This document shows positions 27,577 through 35,804 of a stretch of 51,620 nt of DNA, piece after piece. The stretch covers positions 1-51,620 of the forward strand of contig CAZWZF010000032.1 in the NCBI GenBank assembly GCA_964638715.1. The letters run 5' to 3'. Both the position numbers and the translations under genes were made by a program. Position 1 is the first letter of the stretch. Each line of letters begins with the position of its first letter. The notes beneath the pieces are model-generated. The model was not told the origin of the DNA and did not search any database. It worked only from the letters and a program-made list of their open reading frames with translations. Source of the DNA: JBAXQQ01 sp037131695. GTDB taxonomy: Bacteria; Armatimonadota; Hebobacteria; CAIYQO01.

Positions 27577-27594
27577 CCGATATACCAACGCCCC
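27519..27594 (-). tRNA. tRNA-Glu (anticodon TTC)
   Basis: It folds as a full cloverleaf on the minus strand. The acceptor GGGGCGT pairs with ACGCCCT (first pair G-U). The anticodon stem TCGGC/GCCGA holds the loop CTTTCAC with anticodon TTC. The T-arm has GGTTCGATTCC, and CCA is encoded at 27521-27519. Its 3' end borders the integrase gene, whose last 19 codons overlap it on the other strand. The island has therefore replaced the natural DNA downstream of the tRNA. Confidence 0.95.
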
Positions 27595-27633
27595 TTGAAC
27601 GAGAAAGATTATAGTGGTTTTTGCGAGACTTGT

Positions 27634-27672
27634 AAATACCCCTGCGAATTTATTTTTTTAACAGGGGTATTT
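27634..27672. terminator. Probable terminator between the lipoprotein gene and tRNA-Glu
   Basis: AAATACCCCTG (27634-27644) pairs perfectly with CAGGGGTATTT (27662-27672), with an AT-rich loop. It stands about 30 bases beyond the stop of the leftward lipoprotein gene. The flanking A and T bases are inside the stem, so termination on the minus strand is plausible but not textbook. Confidence 0.6.
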
Positions 27673-27703
27673 TGCTTAATTACCTCTATTTTCTTTTATT
27701 ATT

Positions 27704-28639
27704 TCACTCCGTTTCAGATGCGTCGTTTTCCATTTTTGCTTTAGTCAAGGATTCGGTACTGGCGGTTGAATCCACGGGGATATTTTCTTTTTGTATTTCT
27801 GGTTTGATTGTAGGTTCAATAACTGGTTCGGGAATGGCAATATTCGCTGTAATCACAGTTTCTTTTTTCGGTTTGCGGCTTTTTGCGGCAATTATCACTA
27901 TAAGTACCATTAAAAGAATAAACGCGATGGTGATGTTTGTTACGTTTGGCACGGTGAGTTCTGTCTGCATTTTGTTTACTTCACCGGGTTTTAACTGCCA
28001 TTCCAGAGTGCGGCCATCGGGGGATGTCGTTGTCGCGTTGCTGCTTTTTGGCTTTACCGGCAATGTAAGGGCGAAGGTAAAGTCGAACATGGATGATGCC
28101 ATGGATTCGCCGAACTTTTTACCCATTTCTGATGCGCTGTCGCTGGGGGTTCCCGGTTTTGCTGGCTTGGATTTTTCTGCTCCCATGTCTACCGATGCAT
28201 CTAATTTATATGTGGTGGTAAAAAGTTTCTTCTCTATCTTCAGGGATTTCCCCACGGTTTCAAACAATCCACCGGAACCTTTTGATAATTGGGTGTTGCT
28301 TGCCAATGCTTTTGTCTGAATAGCTGCCAGAATTTCCGCGGTGTTCTTTGCTTTTTTGATGGCTTTTATCCCGGAGTTTTTGCCATCTTTATAATCTGAT
28401 ACAGTGAATCCGTCTTTTTCGAATGCGCCTTTCATTTTTGTAAAAGGGTCTTCCGCCTTCACGCCGGTACCGCTGCCAAATCCACTTGCCATATCTTTCA
28501 GCGATTCGTCCATGGCGAAGACGTATTCAACTTCGCCGCCACCTTTCATATTCAGGGTGACATGAGATGAAACTTTAACACAACCGGCTAAGATTAGCAT
28601 TAACGATGCCAATCCCAACCCCAACAGGATTTTCTTCAT
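27704..28639 (-). CDS. Predicted lipoprotein with C-terminal membrane anchor (LppM-like)
   Basis: This 311-aa exported protein has a type II signal peptide MKKILLGLGLASLMLILAGC, whose lipobox is LAGC (acylated Cys at residue 20). The start was chosen at 28639 because AGGAGA lies six bases upstream; the frame runs further but without a ribosome site. The mature N-terminus (VKVSSHVTLNMKGGGEVEYVF) recalls the LppM/DUF3153 type of beta-rich lipoprotein domain. A single transmembrane helix at about 240-260 is followed by a basic stop-transfer sequence and an acidic tail. It is therefore held to the membrane at both ends. Function unknown. Confidence 0.8.
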   Translation of the reverse strand: MKKILLGLGLASLMLILAGCVKVSSHVTLNMKGGGEVEYVFAMDESLKDMASGFGSGTGVKAEDPFTKMKGAFEKDGFTVSDYKDGKNSGIKAIKKAKNTAEILAAIQTKALASNTQLSKGSGGLFETVGKSLKIEKKLFTTTYKLDASVDMGAEKSKPAKPGTPSDSASEMGKKFGESMASSMFDFTFALTLPVKPKSSNATTTSPDGRTLEWQLKPGEVNKMQTELTVPNVTNITIAFILLMVLIVIIAAKSRKPKKETVITANIAIPEPVIEPTIKPEIQKENIPVDSTASTESLTKAKMENDASETE

Positions 28640-28720
28640 TACAATTCTCCTTATTAATATTAATAAAATTATACTGTAAAGTTCATTTGTATGCAAGAAA
28701 ATTGCAGTTTTGTATTCTTC

Positions 28721-30091
28721 TTATTTACTATTCGGCAGCATCGCTCCGGCTTTCAGCAGTTTCTGCTGTAATTCCGGCACATTTACAGTATGAACGTTAT
28801 GATCTGTGTTTGCTGCCATTGTGGCGGCAATGCCTGCTGCCTGACCTGTTATATAGCATCCGGGCATTACGCGGATGGAGCCTTGCAGGAAGCGATCGGT
28901 GCTTATGCTACGTCCGGCTACCAGTACGTTATTTAGTCCGCGCGGTGTAAGGGTGCGATATGGTATGCCGTAACTTTCGCCTTTTTTGTAGCGCATTTCG
29001 GCAAATTCTTTGGCGAATCGCTGGTATTCTCCTTCATCATTGGGACGGCTGACGTGGATGTCTACCGGGTAGCAATAGCGGCCGATTTCATCTTCAAAGC
29101 TGCTGCGTCCCTTAAAGTCGTCAAGGCACAGCATGTAATCACCCATTATGCGGCGAGTTTCACGGATGCCCAGCAGCGAACCGGTAGATACCAGGCGCAT
29201 TTTTTCGTATCCGGTCAGATATTCTTTGTAATACCGTTCATATTCCAGCAGCATTTTGCGTCCCCATAATAACGCTTTAGTGACTGACCTTTCATCAGTA
29301 TTATCAACGCCAAAGGTATGACCGATATTGCCACCGCCAATGCCGGGTGCGATATAAAACATACCGGGGAGGTGTTTGTCGCAATAAGTCATTACACCAT
29401 CCTGGTATGCCTTTTCAATGAAGATATTTTGTGCGTAACCAATTTCTGAATTGCTGACGGCGTCAAAATCGACATCAGTCCATAAGGAACAAAGAGTTCC
29501 CGGCATCATGCCGCCTTCCGCATCTCCTTTTTCGAATGGCGCGCCTGCCCAAGTAGAAAGGTCGCCATCGCCGGTGCAATCGATGAATACTTTTGCCTTA
29601 ACGCCAAATATTCCACTTTTCCCCCATAAAATTGCAGTCTTTACAGTGCCGTTTTCCACCTCAACACCGATTAAATTTGTATGGAAAGAGAACTCAACAC
29701 CTGCATCCTGAACCATTTCATCGTAAACGCGTTTTAATACTTCTGCATGAATGGGATAGCAACCGGTGCGGTCTCCGCCAAATCCGGTGTTATCCGCACC
29801 TGTTGGCGCGTATGTGCCGCCGGCGTTAATCATTTTATCTAAAAGCTCTTCGCCAAAACCGGCAGATAGAAAGTTTATTCCATCGCCAAATTGCATAAAT
29901 ACCGGCACCATGCCGGCAGTACCCATGCCGCCAAAACAACTGTGCCCCTCGGCGAGAAATACGCTGGCTCCCTGGCGCGCTGCCATTACTGCCGCGGCAC
30001 ATCCGGCTGGGCCGCCGCCAGCAACAAATATATCAACTTCATGTCGAATAGGGACTTCGCGCTGAAAATTTATCATAGCATTATTTTGCAT
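28721..30091 (-). CDS. FAD-dependent oxidoreductase (FAD_oxidored family)
   Basis: This 456-aa flavoprotein has the dinucleotide-binding start VDIFVAGGGPAGCAAAVMAAR near residues 19-39 and the family block FGGMGTAGMVP near 52-62. A second FAD-contacting motif FIDCTGDGDLSTWAG is near 165-179. A C-terminal LVAGRSISTDRFLQGSIRVMPGC...GQAAG block near 405-440 is characteristic of PF12831-type proteins. No signal peptide is seen on the chosen start (30091, GGAGA five bases upstream). Substrate is unknown; relatives are often found near carbohydrate catabolism genes. It is not obviously co-transcribed with the lipoprotein gene. Confidence 0.88.
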   Translation of the reverse strand: MQNNAMINFQREVPIRHEVDIFVAGGGPAGCAAAVMAARQGASVFLAEGHSCFGGMGTAGMVPVFMQFGDGINFLSAGFGEELLDKMINAGGTYAPTGADNTGFGGDRTGCYPIHAEVLKRVYDEMVQDAGVEFSFHTNLIGVEVENGTVKTAILWGKSGIFGVKAKVFIDCTGDGDLSTWAGAPFEKGDAEGGMMPGTLCSLWTDVDFDAVSNSEIGYAQNIFIEKAYQDGVMTYCDKHLPGMFYIAPGIGGGNIGHTFGVDNTDERSVTKALLWGRKMLLEYERYYKEYLTGYEKMRLVSTGSLLGIRETRRIMGDYMLCLDDFKGRSSFEDEIGRYCYPVDIHVSRPNDEGEYQRFAKEFAEMRYKKGESYGIPYRTLTPRGLNNVLVAGRSISTDRFLQGSIRVMPGCYITGQAAGIAATMAANTDHNVHTVNVPELQQKLLKAGAMLPNSK

Positions 30092-30220
30092 TTCATTCTC
30101 CAATAGGGGATCGTTCTTTGTCAGGGTAATTATACACCCGTGAGTTGAAATACGTAACAGGGTTAACCGCAAGTGGCACAGAGTTTGACGCAGAGTTACG
30201 CAAAGATTTGTTTATAATAA

Positions 30221-30263
30221 CTCCTCCGTGTATCTCAGTGTCTCCTCCGTGAATCTCTGTGTA
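30221..30263. repeat. CTCTGTG-type short repeat
   Basis: Two imperfect copies of CTCCTCCGTG followed by a TCTC-GTG block lie in tandem. A related TCTCTGTGCATCTCTGTGTAA stretch occurs near 34,937-34,958. It looks like a low-complexity dispersed repeat of the host genome. Confidence 0.5.
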
Positions 30264-30277
30264 ATAAATAAAAAAAA

Positions 30278-30300
30278 GACCGCTATATTATATAGCGGTC
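30278..30300 (-). terminator. Rho-independent terminator of tRNA-Gln
   Basis: GACCGCTATA and TATAGCGGTC form a perfect 10-base stem with a three-base loop. On the minus strand it is followed by a run of seven Ts, 12 bases past the encoded CCA of the tRNA. TTT on the other side may allow weak action in the opposite direction. Confidence 0.88.
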
Positions 30301-30312
30301 TTTCAAAATATA

Positions 30313-30388
30313 TGGCTGCCGGACTAGGATTCGAACCTAGAACCACATGATTCAGAGTCATGTGCGCTACCAATTGCGCCATCCGGCA
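30313..30388 (-). tRNA. tRNA-Gln (anticodon CTG)
   Basis: A cloverleaf on the minus strand. The acceptor TGCCGGA pairs with TCCGGCA. The anticodon stem CATGA/TCATG holds loop CTCTGAA with anticodon CTG. The T-arm has GGTTCGAATCC, and CCA is encoded. A strong terminator follows. Confidence 0.95.
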
Positions 30389-30488
30389 ACGTTTACGTAT
30401 AAATTATAATTATTTGATACACTCACGTCAAGGGGAAAAATGGAAATTGCAAATTGGAAATGGCAAATGGTAAATTATTACGAATGAA

Positions 30489-31475
30489 TTATGAATTTAA
30501 CGGTGGTTCTTCTTCAGAGATAGGTTCTGTTTCTTCTGTTGTTTTTGCTATACCTTCTTCTGATGCTTCCTTCTCTTCTTCTTCTTCATCCTCATTTTCT
30601 TTCCGTTTGCGCAATTTACGGATTATTACGACTATAATCACTAATAATGCCAGTGGAGCAAAAGCGGCGGGAGAGTTGAGGAAGTTCAGGAAATATTCTA
30701 TGGGCGGCACATTTGATTTCCACCAGAACCACCAGCCTTTTATTGTAAGTCCGGTTTCTTCTTTCAATGCGGTGCTTAATATTGCGCCGTTGGATATTTT
30801 TGTTAATATTTTTATTAATGCGCCCGGGTAGTTATACTCCATCCAAGCAGTCATTGACCTTGCCTGTACATACGCCGCGCTGATATTACCGGAACCATTT
30901 TCAAACGCGTCTTCCATTTGTTCCACGGTTAATACACCGGTTCCGCCAAGCAGTTCAGAGATATCTTTCAATGCGGTGGGGGCAACTGGATCAGATAAAA
31001 ATCCGGCGATTCCCTCGTTCAGCCAGTCCGGCAGCGAATCGCGGTTGTTTCCCAACTTCTGCGCCAGCAGCGAATGGGTTAATTCGTGGGCAAGGATTGA
31101 TTTGTTGATATTGTAATCATCAGAATATAAAAGATGGATATTGTTTGGCCCGTGGCTAACCCCCATCAATCCGATATCCGGCCTGTTGGCAGCCATGAAC
31201 TCGCCTTTGCTGGTAAAAGATACTATAAGGATGCCGGACATAGTTTTCATATGCAGGTATTTTGCAATTCTGACAGTTTCTTCTTCGGTAATATTTATTA
31301 ATATTCGTGCTGATTTTTCTTCGCCGGGGTGATATTTTACCGCTATCGGCAATTGCTGCGATTCCATTTCCACCCATTGTTTTGCCCAGGATGGAATTAT
31401 CGCAACAATCAGCAGCAGAAAGATTAATTTATTCAATGGCAAATACCGTCTCGCCAATCTGCAATTCGTCGCCAA
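30489..31475 (-). CDS. Peptidase MA-like zinc metalloprotease, membrane-anchored
   Basis: This is a 328-aa gluzincin-type protease. An N-terminal hydrophobic segment (LIFLLLIVAIIPSWA) is a signal peptide or anchor. The zinc motif HELTH (AHELTHSLLAQ) is near residue 127, with the third ligand probably E in WLNEGIAGFLSD about 22 residues later, as in peptidase MA family proteins. A C-terminal transmembrane helix (FAPLALLVIIVVII) near 275-290 is followed by basic and then strongly acidic residues. The active domain should lie outside the membrane. The start overlaps the end of the FHA gene by 47 bases; a TTG start at the LPLNK position would shorten it. Confidence 0.82.
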   Translation of the reverse strand: MATNCRLARRYLPLNKLIFLLLIVAIIPSWAKQWVEMESQQLPIAVKYHPGEEKSARILINITEEETVRIAKYLHMKTMSGILIVSFTSKGEFMAANRPDIGLMGVSHGPNNIHLLYSDDYNINKSILAHELTHSLLAQKLGNNRDSLPDWLNEGIAGFLSDPVAPTALKDISELLGGTGVLTVEQMEDAFENGSGNISAAYVQARSMTAWMEYNYPGALIKILTKISNGAILSTALKEETGLTIKGWWFWWKSNVPPIEYFLNFLNSPAAFAPLALLVIIVVIIRKLRKRKENEDEEEEEKEASEEGIAKTTEETEPISEEEPPLNS

Positions 31476-31866
31476 TACACAATTCTGCGGTGTCCATTAT
31501 TCGTATCCCGTTCAGCAAAACGCCATTGGTGCTGCGCAAATCTTCTACCACTATTTTGTCATGACCGCAAGTTATTACCGCATGGTGTGATGATATGGTT
31601 AATTCGCGCAGTATAATCTGGTTATCGTTTGACCGGCCGATGGTAATATGTCCCACCAGTGCGACTTCACCCACATTGCTTTCCCCGGTCGCCATTTTCA
31701 CTGTCATTCGCGATGGCAGTTTTATTTTATTTTCTGCTGGCGGCTGCATTGTTTCCTTTTTTCCGCGCAAATCTGCACGGATAATAGATATTATAGCCAG
31801 CAAAAATAGAAACAGTAAAATTATCAATACGGCTCGCGCCAGCCACAGCACTAATTCACTTCCCAT
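31429..31866 (-). CDS. Membrane-anchored FHA-domain protein
   Basis: This is a 145-aa protein with one N-terminal transmembrane helix (ARAVLIILLFLFLLAIISII) and a cytoplasmic FHA domain from about 65 to 145. The FHA core shows ITIGRSNDNQI, then the ISSHHAVI and STNGVLLNG motifs that bind phosphothreonine peptides. No Ser/Thr kinase is in the window. It overlaps the downstream metalloprotease gene, so the two are probably made together and may link phospho-signalling to an envelope protease. Divergent from the acetyltransferase gene, 53 bases away. Confidence 0.88.
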   Translation of the reverse strand: MGSELVLWLARAVLIILLFLFLLAIISIIRADLRGKKETMQPPAENKIKLPSRMTVKMATGESNVGEVALVGHITIGRSNDNQIILRELTISSHHAVITCGHDKIVVEDLRSTNGVLLNGIRIMDTAELCIGDELQIGETVFAIE

Positions 31867-31919
31867 ATCTTCCCCCGTCTACTTGATTTCGATATAATAA
31901 TAATCTAAAAGGAGATACT

Positions 31920-33044
31920 ATGACAACCGATTTTTCCGGCAAAGTACGCAGAGCGCAGCTAAACGATAAAAATAAAATGATTGATACGATGAATATCTGT
32001 TTTTCATCCCCCGAACGTCCCATGGATTTTCTTAATTTAACCCCTTATTGTTTCACCGATGAACGTATTCCGAATCATTTTATATATGAAACATTAGATG
32101 GAAAAATAGCTGGAGCCGCCGGAATTTACCCGTATGAAATGAATATTCACGGCGTTACTTTTGAAATGGCAGGAATCGGTCAGGTCAGCACATTGCCGGA
32201 ATATCGCGAGAAAGGAATCATGAAACAAATTTTCGCAGAGGTTTGCCGGGAAGCTAACAAATATGATTTCACTTGGCTGGGTGGCGATCGACGGCGATAT
32301 GGCTTTTACGGCTGGGAACTGGGGGGCAGGAAAGAAGTTTATCGGACATTTGAAAAATACTTGATTGACCCACCGGCGCAGGTACAACCGTTAACAGTTG
32401 ACGATATGCCGTTTTTGAATAATTTATTGCGGAAAGAAAAACAGTTCGTCTATTTCAGCGAGACAGAAGTGTCATTGATGATGAAAGCAACACAAGTGCA
32501 GTTGTATAAATATAATTCGTCTGTATTGGCAACTACTGCCGATGGCAGTACCGTGATATTTGCCGGCGGCATTGAAAAAGAGATATCCGGGATGATAAGC
32601 TGGGCATGTATGGAAAATCTCCGCGCTGGACGTTGGGAATTGACGATATTCTGCCCGCCGGAAGATTGTCCGCTGCGGCGGGTATGTATGCAGGTTTTTC
32701 ACCGCCGTTACAGCGACGACTCGGAAAATCTGCGTGTTGGCAATATTTACAGCCTAGCCCAAAAAATCGGCAAAGTCGTTTCCGGGAAAATACCGAAAGG
32801 CCATGGCGAATTGCAATTGGCAAATAGTGATAATGGCGAAGATATTACCATTATATGGTCAAATGGTGCGCTGAAGGTGAAAAAAGGTGCCGTAAATCCT
32901 GTACCAATGAATACACGGCAACTGTCCACGCTGTTCTTTTCGACAGGCGGTATTGATTATCTGCTGCCGGAATTGCCGCCAGACTCGGTATTGTGTTCGA
33001 TATTGCCATTCCCGATTTATATGTCGCAGGTTTATGCGCTGTAA
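31920..33044 (+). CDS. GNAT N-acetyltransferase (Eis-like, two-part)
   Basis: This is a 374-aa protein with an N-terminal GNAT domain (about 8-150). Its acetyl-CoA-binding region is IGQVSTLPEYREKGIMKQIF near 86-105, where the V-P-x-R-x-x-G/A pattern is kept, followed by WLGGDRRRYGFYGWE. The C-terminal 200 residues look like a further GNAT-like domain and an SCP2-like end, the layout of Eis-type acetyltransferases, though shorter than Eis (about 400). Substrate unknown. AGGAG five bases before the ATG supports the start. The SGNH gene ends eight bases away in the opposite direction. Confidence 0.8.
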   Translation: MTTDFSGKVRRAQLNDKNKMIDTMNICFSSPERPMDFLNLTPYCFTDERIPNHFIYETLDGKIAGAAGIYPYEMNIHGVTFEMAGIGQVSTLPEYREKGIMKQIFAEVCREANKYDFTWLGGDRRRYGFYGWELGGRKEVYRTFEKYLIDPPAQVQPLTVDDMPFLNNLLRKEKQFVYFSETEVSLMMKATQVQLYKYNSSVLATTADGSTVIFAGGIEKEISGMISWACMENLRAGRWELTIFCPPEDCPLRRVCMQVFHRRYSDDSENLRVGNIYSLAQKIGKVVSGKIPKGHGELQLANSDNGEDITIIWSNGALKVKKGAVNPVPMNTRQLSTLFFSTGGIDYLLPELPPDSVLCSILPFPIYMSQVYAL

Positions 33045-33051
33045 TTTAATA

Positions 33052-34152
33052 CTAATCAAACGACAGATAGAACATATCGCAGCTATAAACTATTACCCGG
33101 TTATCGCCTTTTTTCAGCTTTACCGTCATACGGTCGATATCAGGGTGAACGCCCAAAGTGGTTTTGCCGTATAGCACCTTTTCGTCATTCAGCCAGACAG
33201 TATAAGGTTTGAATCCGCCGATGCGCATGGTGGTGGTCCGGTTGCGGGTGGATTTTACGATGCTGTATGCAAATGCGCCGGCGTTTTTCTCGCGTTTAGG
33301 ATTGCCAAATATGAAGATGCCGCCGCGGTCAAATGATGGCGCTTGCCACCATTCGGCTTTTTTCTGTTCTTCTTTCGCGTCGTATTTTCTCCATCCGGCT
33401 TTTTCGGGATTGAACTCGGGGGATAAATCCGGTTCCGGATTTTTATCGCCTTCACGCGCAATTGCCGGACCGATGTACCAGTCTAAAACGGTACCAGGAT
33501 AGGGATTTGATTTTTCTATCAAAGGTTTATCGCACCCCAATGCCTGCAACACTGTGGTGCCCATGGTACGCCAGCCATCTATCAGGTGGTGACAGCCATC
33601 AGGCCCGATACACGCCTTGCCATCCGCGATTGCCTTCGTAAAAGCAGTGTGAACCTCGGCAACCGGACAGTCATACTTTTTCGCCACTTCCCGCATGGCA
33701 TCGTCCATTTTGTATAGCTGTTTATCAAACTCCGGGCTTGTTACTGATGGTAGGGTAAGCAGCAGCACCTTGATTTTTTTATCCCGCAATGCCTTCACCA
33801 CATCGTCATAACTTTGTTGGTATTTAGTCATATCCATATTCAGATTGCAGTCATTGGTGCCAGCATGCATTATCACCAGGTCTGGCTGCAAATCAATCAC
33901 GTCTCGCTGCAGCCGCGACTTTATCCCGCCAATAGTATCTCCGCCGACACCGGCGTTATACATCACCAGCTTCCGATATTGCCGCTTTGTCTGCAAAGTG
34001 CTGATAACCCAGTCCGGCCACGCCGCCCCATCCGTCAGACTGTCGCCAATAAAAACAATTTTCTTTACACCGCGCAGGATGTCAGTCTTACTGCCTGCAA
34101 TAGCAGGAAGTATGACAAGAAAAATAACAGTTGATAGTAGTAAATATTTCAT
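33052..34152 (-). CDS. Exported SGNH/GDSL hydrolase
   Basis: This is a 366-aa secreted esterase of the SGNH family. A signal peptide MKYLLLSTVIFLVILPAIAG starts at ATG 34152 (AAAGG seven bases upstream), which was preferred to an earlier in-frame start. Block I FIGDSLTDGA (nucleophile Ser) is near residues 34-43, block II GVGGDTIGG near 70-78, block III GTND near 98-101, and block V DGCHHLIDG (catalytic Asp/His) near 186-194. The last 100 or so residues form a beta-rich accessory domain, possibly carbohydrate-binding. Such enzymes remove acetyl groups from polysaccharides; the substrate here is unknown. Confidence 0.9.
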   Translation of the reverse strand: MKYLLLSTVIFLVILPAIAGSKTDILRGVKKIVFIGDSLTDGAAWPDWVISTLQTKRQYRKLVMYNAGVGGDTIGGIKSRLQRDVIDLQPDLVIMHAGTNDCNLNMDMTKYQQSYDDVVKALRDKKIKVLLLTLPSVTSPEFDKQLYKMDDAMREVAKKYDCPVAEVHTAFTKAIADGKACIGPDGCHHLIDGWRTMGTTVLQALGCDKPLIEKSNPYPGTVLDWYIGPAIAREGDKNPEPDLSPEFNPEKAGWRKYDAKEEQKKAEWWQAPSFDRGGIFIFGNPKREKNAGAFAYSIVKSTRNRTTTMRIGGFKPYTVWLNDEKVLYGKTTLGVHPDIDRMTVKLKKGDNRVIVYSCDMFYLSFD

Positions 34153-34266
34153 TTTTGAGCCTTTTAAATAATTACGAATTACGAATACATTGGAATCACT
34201 TTTCACCCGAGAGGTGGTCAGAGCGTCCCACTCGGAAAAAGGAAGAGTAGAATGAAATTTTATTAC

Positions 34267-34287
34267 GCGTCACCGAGACGGTGACGC
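34267..34287. terminator. Short GC-rich palindrome, possible terminator
   Basis: GCGTCACCG and CGGTGACGC form a perfect 9-base stem with a three-base loop. It lies 30 bases past the AMMECR1 gene in its reading direction. GTTTTT follows a few bases later on the plus strand and TAATAAAATTT on the minus strand, so direction is ambiguous. Confidence 0.5.
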
Positions 34288-34316
34288 CACGTTTTTCTCT
34301 CTTCTCTCCTCACCAT

Positions 34317-34850
34317 TCACTCTTCATTAATTACTTCCCCGGTAAACCCGAATAGTTTTGCGCCTTTTTTCCAGGCGTCCATGGGCAGGCCGGCTTTGTT
34401 GCAGGTATGGGCAATGAACTCTTCGCGGTTCCATCCCCATTCTTCCGGTACCTGCGGCAGCAGCAGTCCTCTGTGACCACCCATTTCTACCACCAGGCCG
34501 TGAGTGCCTACAACTACGTCCAACGGGTCGATGGGGAAGAGGGGCGATAATACAGTGACTTCTATTTTAATTGAAGTTAATTCTGCTATGGTAACCGGGG
34601 CAAAACGCGGGTCTTGCAATGCGGCGGAACGGGCGGATTTTATTATCGCGTCGCGCAGCGGCATGACTGCTTCAGGGTAGCCGATACACCCGCGTAAATC
34701 GCCATTTTTCTTCAAGGTGACAAATACGCCGGAAAGCTGGTCAAACAGCGGGTCGCTGCCCGAGTTTATCAGCGGGTTGCGATTTACGGCAGCATGCACC
34801 GCGTCGCTGGCAAGACCAAGAATCATCTTTCGCTGTTCAGGAGTATACAT
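34317..34850 (-). CDS. amrA: AMMECR1-domain protein (AmrA-like)
   Basis: This is a 177-aa AMMECR1 protein, the A component of AmmeMemoRadiSam systems when found with a Memo protein and a radical SAM enzyme. The hallmark LRGCIGY motif is near residues 53-59 and is preceded by GVFVTLKK. AALQDPRFAPV and IEVTVLSP follow, and GLLLPQVPEEWGW and FGFTGEV close the domain. Neither the Memo nor the radical SAM partner is in this window. AAGGAG sits seven bases upstream of the ATG. The function of the domain is not established. Confidence 0.88.
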   Translation of the reverse strand: MYTPEQRKMILGLASDAVHAAVNRNPLINSGSDPLFDQLSGVFVTLKKNGDLRGCIGYPEAVMPLRDAIIKSARSAALQDPRFAPVTIAELTSIKIEVTVLSPLFPIDPLDVVVGTHGLVVEMGGHRGLLLPQVPEEWGWNREEFIAHTCNKAGLPMDAWKKGAKLFGFTGEVINEE

Positions 34851-34898
34851 AAAGTTCTCCTTTTGGGTTTTTACCTTAATATAAGCGCATTTTTTTTG

Positions 34899-34925
34899 AC
34901 ATGATTAACATGATTAACAAGATTA
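34899..34925. repeat. Three tandem 9-bp units (ACATGATTA)
   Basis: ACATGATTA occurs twice, followed by ACAAGATTA, after a run of Ts. The same motif, with the T-run, recurs at 40058-40131 in two orientations. It is a dispersed intergenic repeat of this genome. Confidence 0.7.
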
Positions 34926-34958
34926 AATTTTATATTGTCTCTGTGCATCTCTGTGTAA

Positions 34959-35588
34959 CTATCGATATAAATTATGTGTCTTGATATATTTTACCACTGG
35001 GTACGGGGTCAGGTAGCGGATGCTTTTGCCATTTGCTACCCGTTCGCGCATATCGGTGGATGATATATCGACACTGGGGACAGTTATAATTTTTATGCGC
35101 GACGCCGGGGGCCAGTCTATCATGTAACGCAACTGGTCTATAGCCAAACCCGGACGATTAACGGCGACGATATCGGCCATTTCCATGATTAATTCCGGCA
35201 TGCGCCAATGGCGAAAGTCTAACGCCATATCTGCGCCAAGTATCAGGTTCAACTTCACATCTGGCAGAAAATCACGCATTTTTGCGATGGTATCAACAGT
35301 ATATTTCAGTGAAGGGTCATCTATTTCCATGGTGTTCAAATAAAAGTTGTCGTTATCCGCAATGGCCGCTTTTATCATCTCAGCGCGATGCACCGATGGC
35401 GCGTAACTTTGCAATTTGTGCGGCGGGCAATTCGCCGGGGTGAACAAAACCGCTTCCAGTCCCAGTGCCTGCATAACGCACTCGGCTATTAATAAATGGC
35501 CGTTATGTATCGGGTCAAATGAACCGCCTAATATGCCAACTGATGAAAAATCAGCTATCTGGTTAAATAAATCAGTATTCACTTTCAA
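34959..35588 (-). CDS. nadD: Nicotinate-nucleotide adenylyltransferase
   Basis: NadD adenylylates nicotinate mononucleotide to deamido-NAD in NAD biosynthesis. The protein has 209 aa, the normal length. The nucleotidyltransferase motif GGSFDPIHNGHL is near residues 20-31, FTPANCPPHK near 49-58, LGADMALDFRHW near 117-128, and the ISSTDMR signature near 176-182. The start is TTG 35588 with AAGGA four bases upstream, or GTG 35582. RsfS/YbeB, a common neighbour, is not present. Confidence 0.95.
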   Translation of the reverse strand: MKVNTDLFNQIADFSSVGILGGSFDPIHNGHLLIAECVMQALGLEAVLFTPANCPPHKLQSYAPSVHRAEMIKAAIADNDNFYLNTMEIDDPSLKYTVDTIAKMRDFLPDVKLNLILGADMALDFRHWRMPELIMEMADIVAVNRPGLAIDQLRYMIDWPPASRIKIITVPSVDISSTDMRERVANGKSIRYLTPYPVVKYIKTHNLYR

Positions 35589-35702
35589 TAAATCCTTACA
35601 TTTTTAATTATGTTGATACATATTACTACATTCCATTATTTTTGGCAAAAATAATCAGGTAGTTTTATTTATTGTATGTATTTACAATAAATCGTACAAG
35701 TA

Positions 35703-35760
35703 GGGGCAGGTTCTAAACCTGCCCCATTTTCTAAACCTGCCCCATTTCTAAACCTGCCCC
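35703..35760. repeat. Palindrome with two extra half copies (AACCTGCCCC)
   Basis: GGGGCAGGTT (35703-35712) pairs with AACCTGCCCC (35716-35725). The second arm is repeated twice more at about 18-base intervals, ending before TTTTT. It resembles the AGGTTT-AAACCT palindrome at 51203-51231. It may terminate transcription rightward or simply be a dispersed repeat. The leftward gene that starts at 39917 ends 44 bases to the right. Confidence 0.6.
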
Positions 35761-35804
35761 TTTTTAATCCAATTCATCCTACCCATCGATGTTAATTAAA
35801 AAAA

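Noticed and set aside
27672..28319. 215-aa plus-strand frame opposite the lipoprotein gene
   Set aside because: It is antisense to a gene with a clear lipobox and ribosome site, and its hydrophobicity is a by-product of codon structure.
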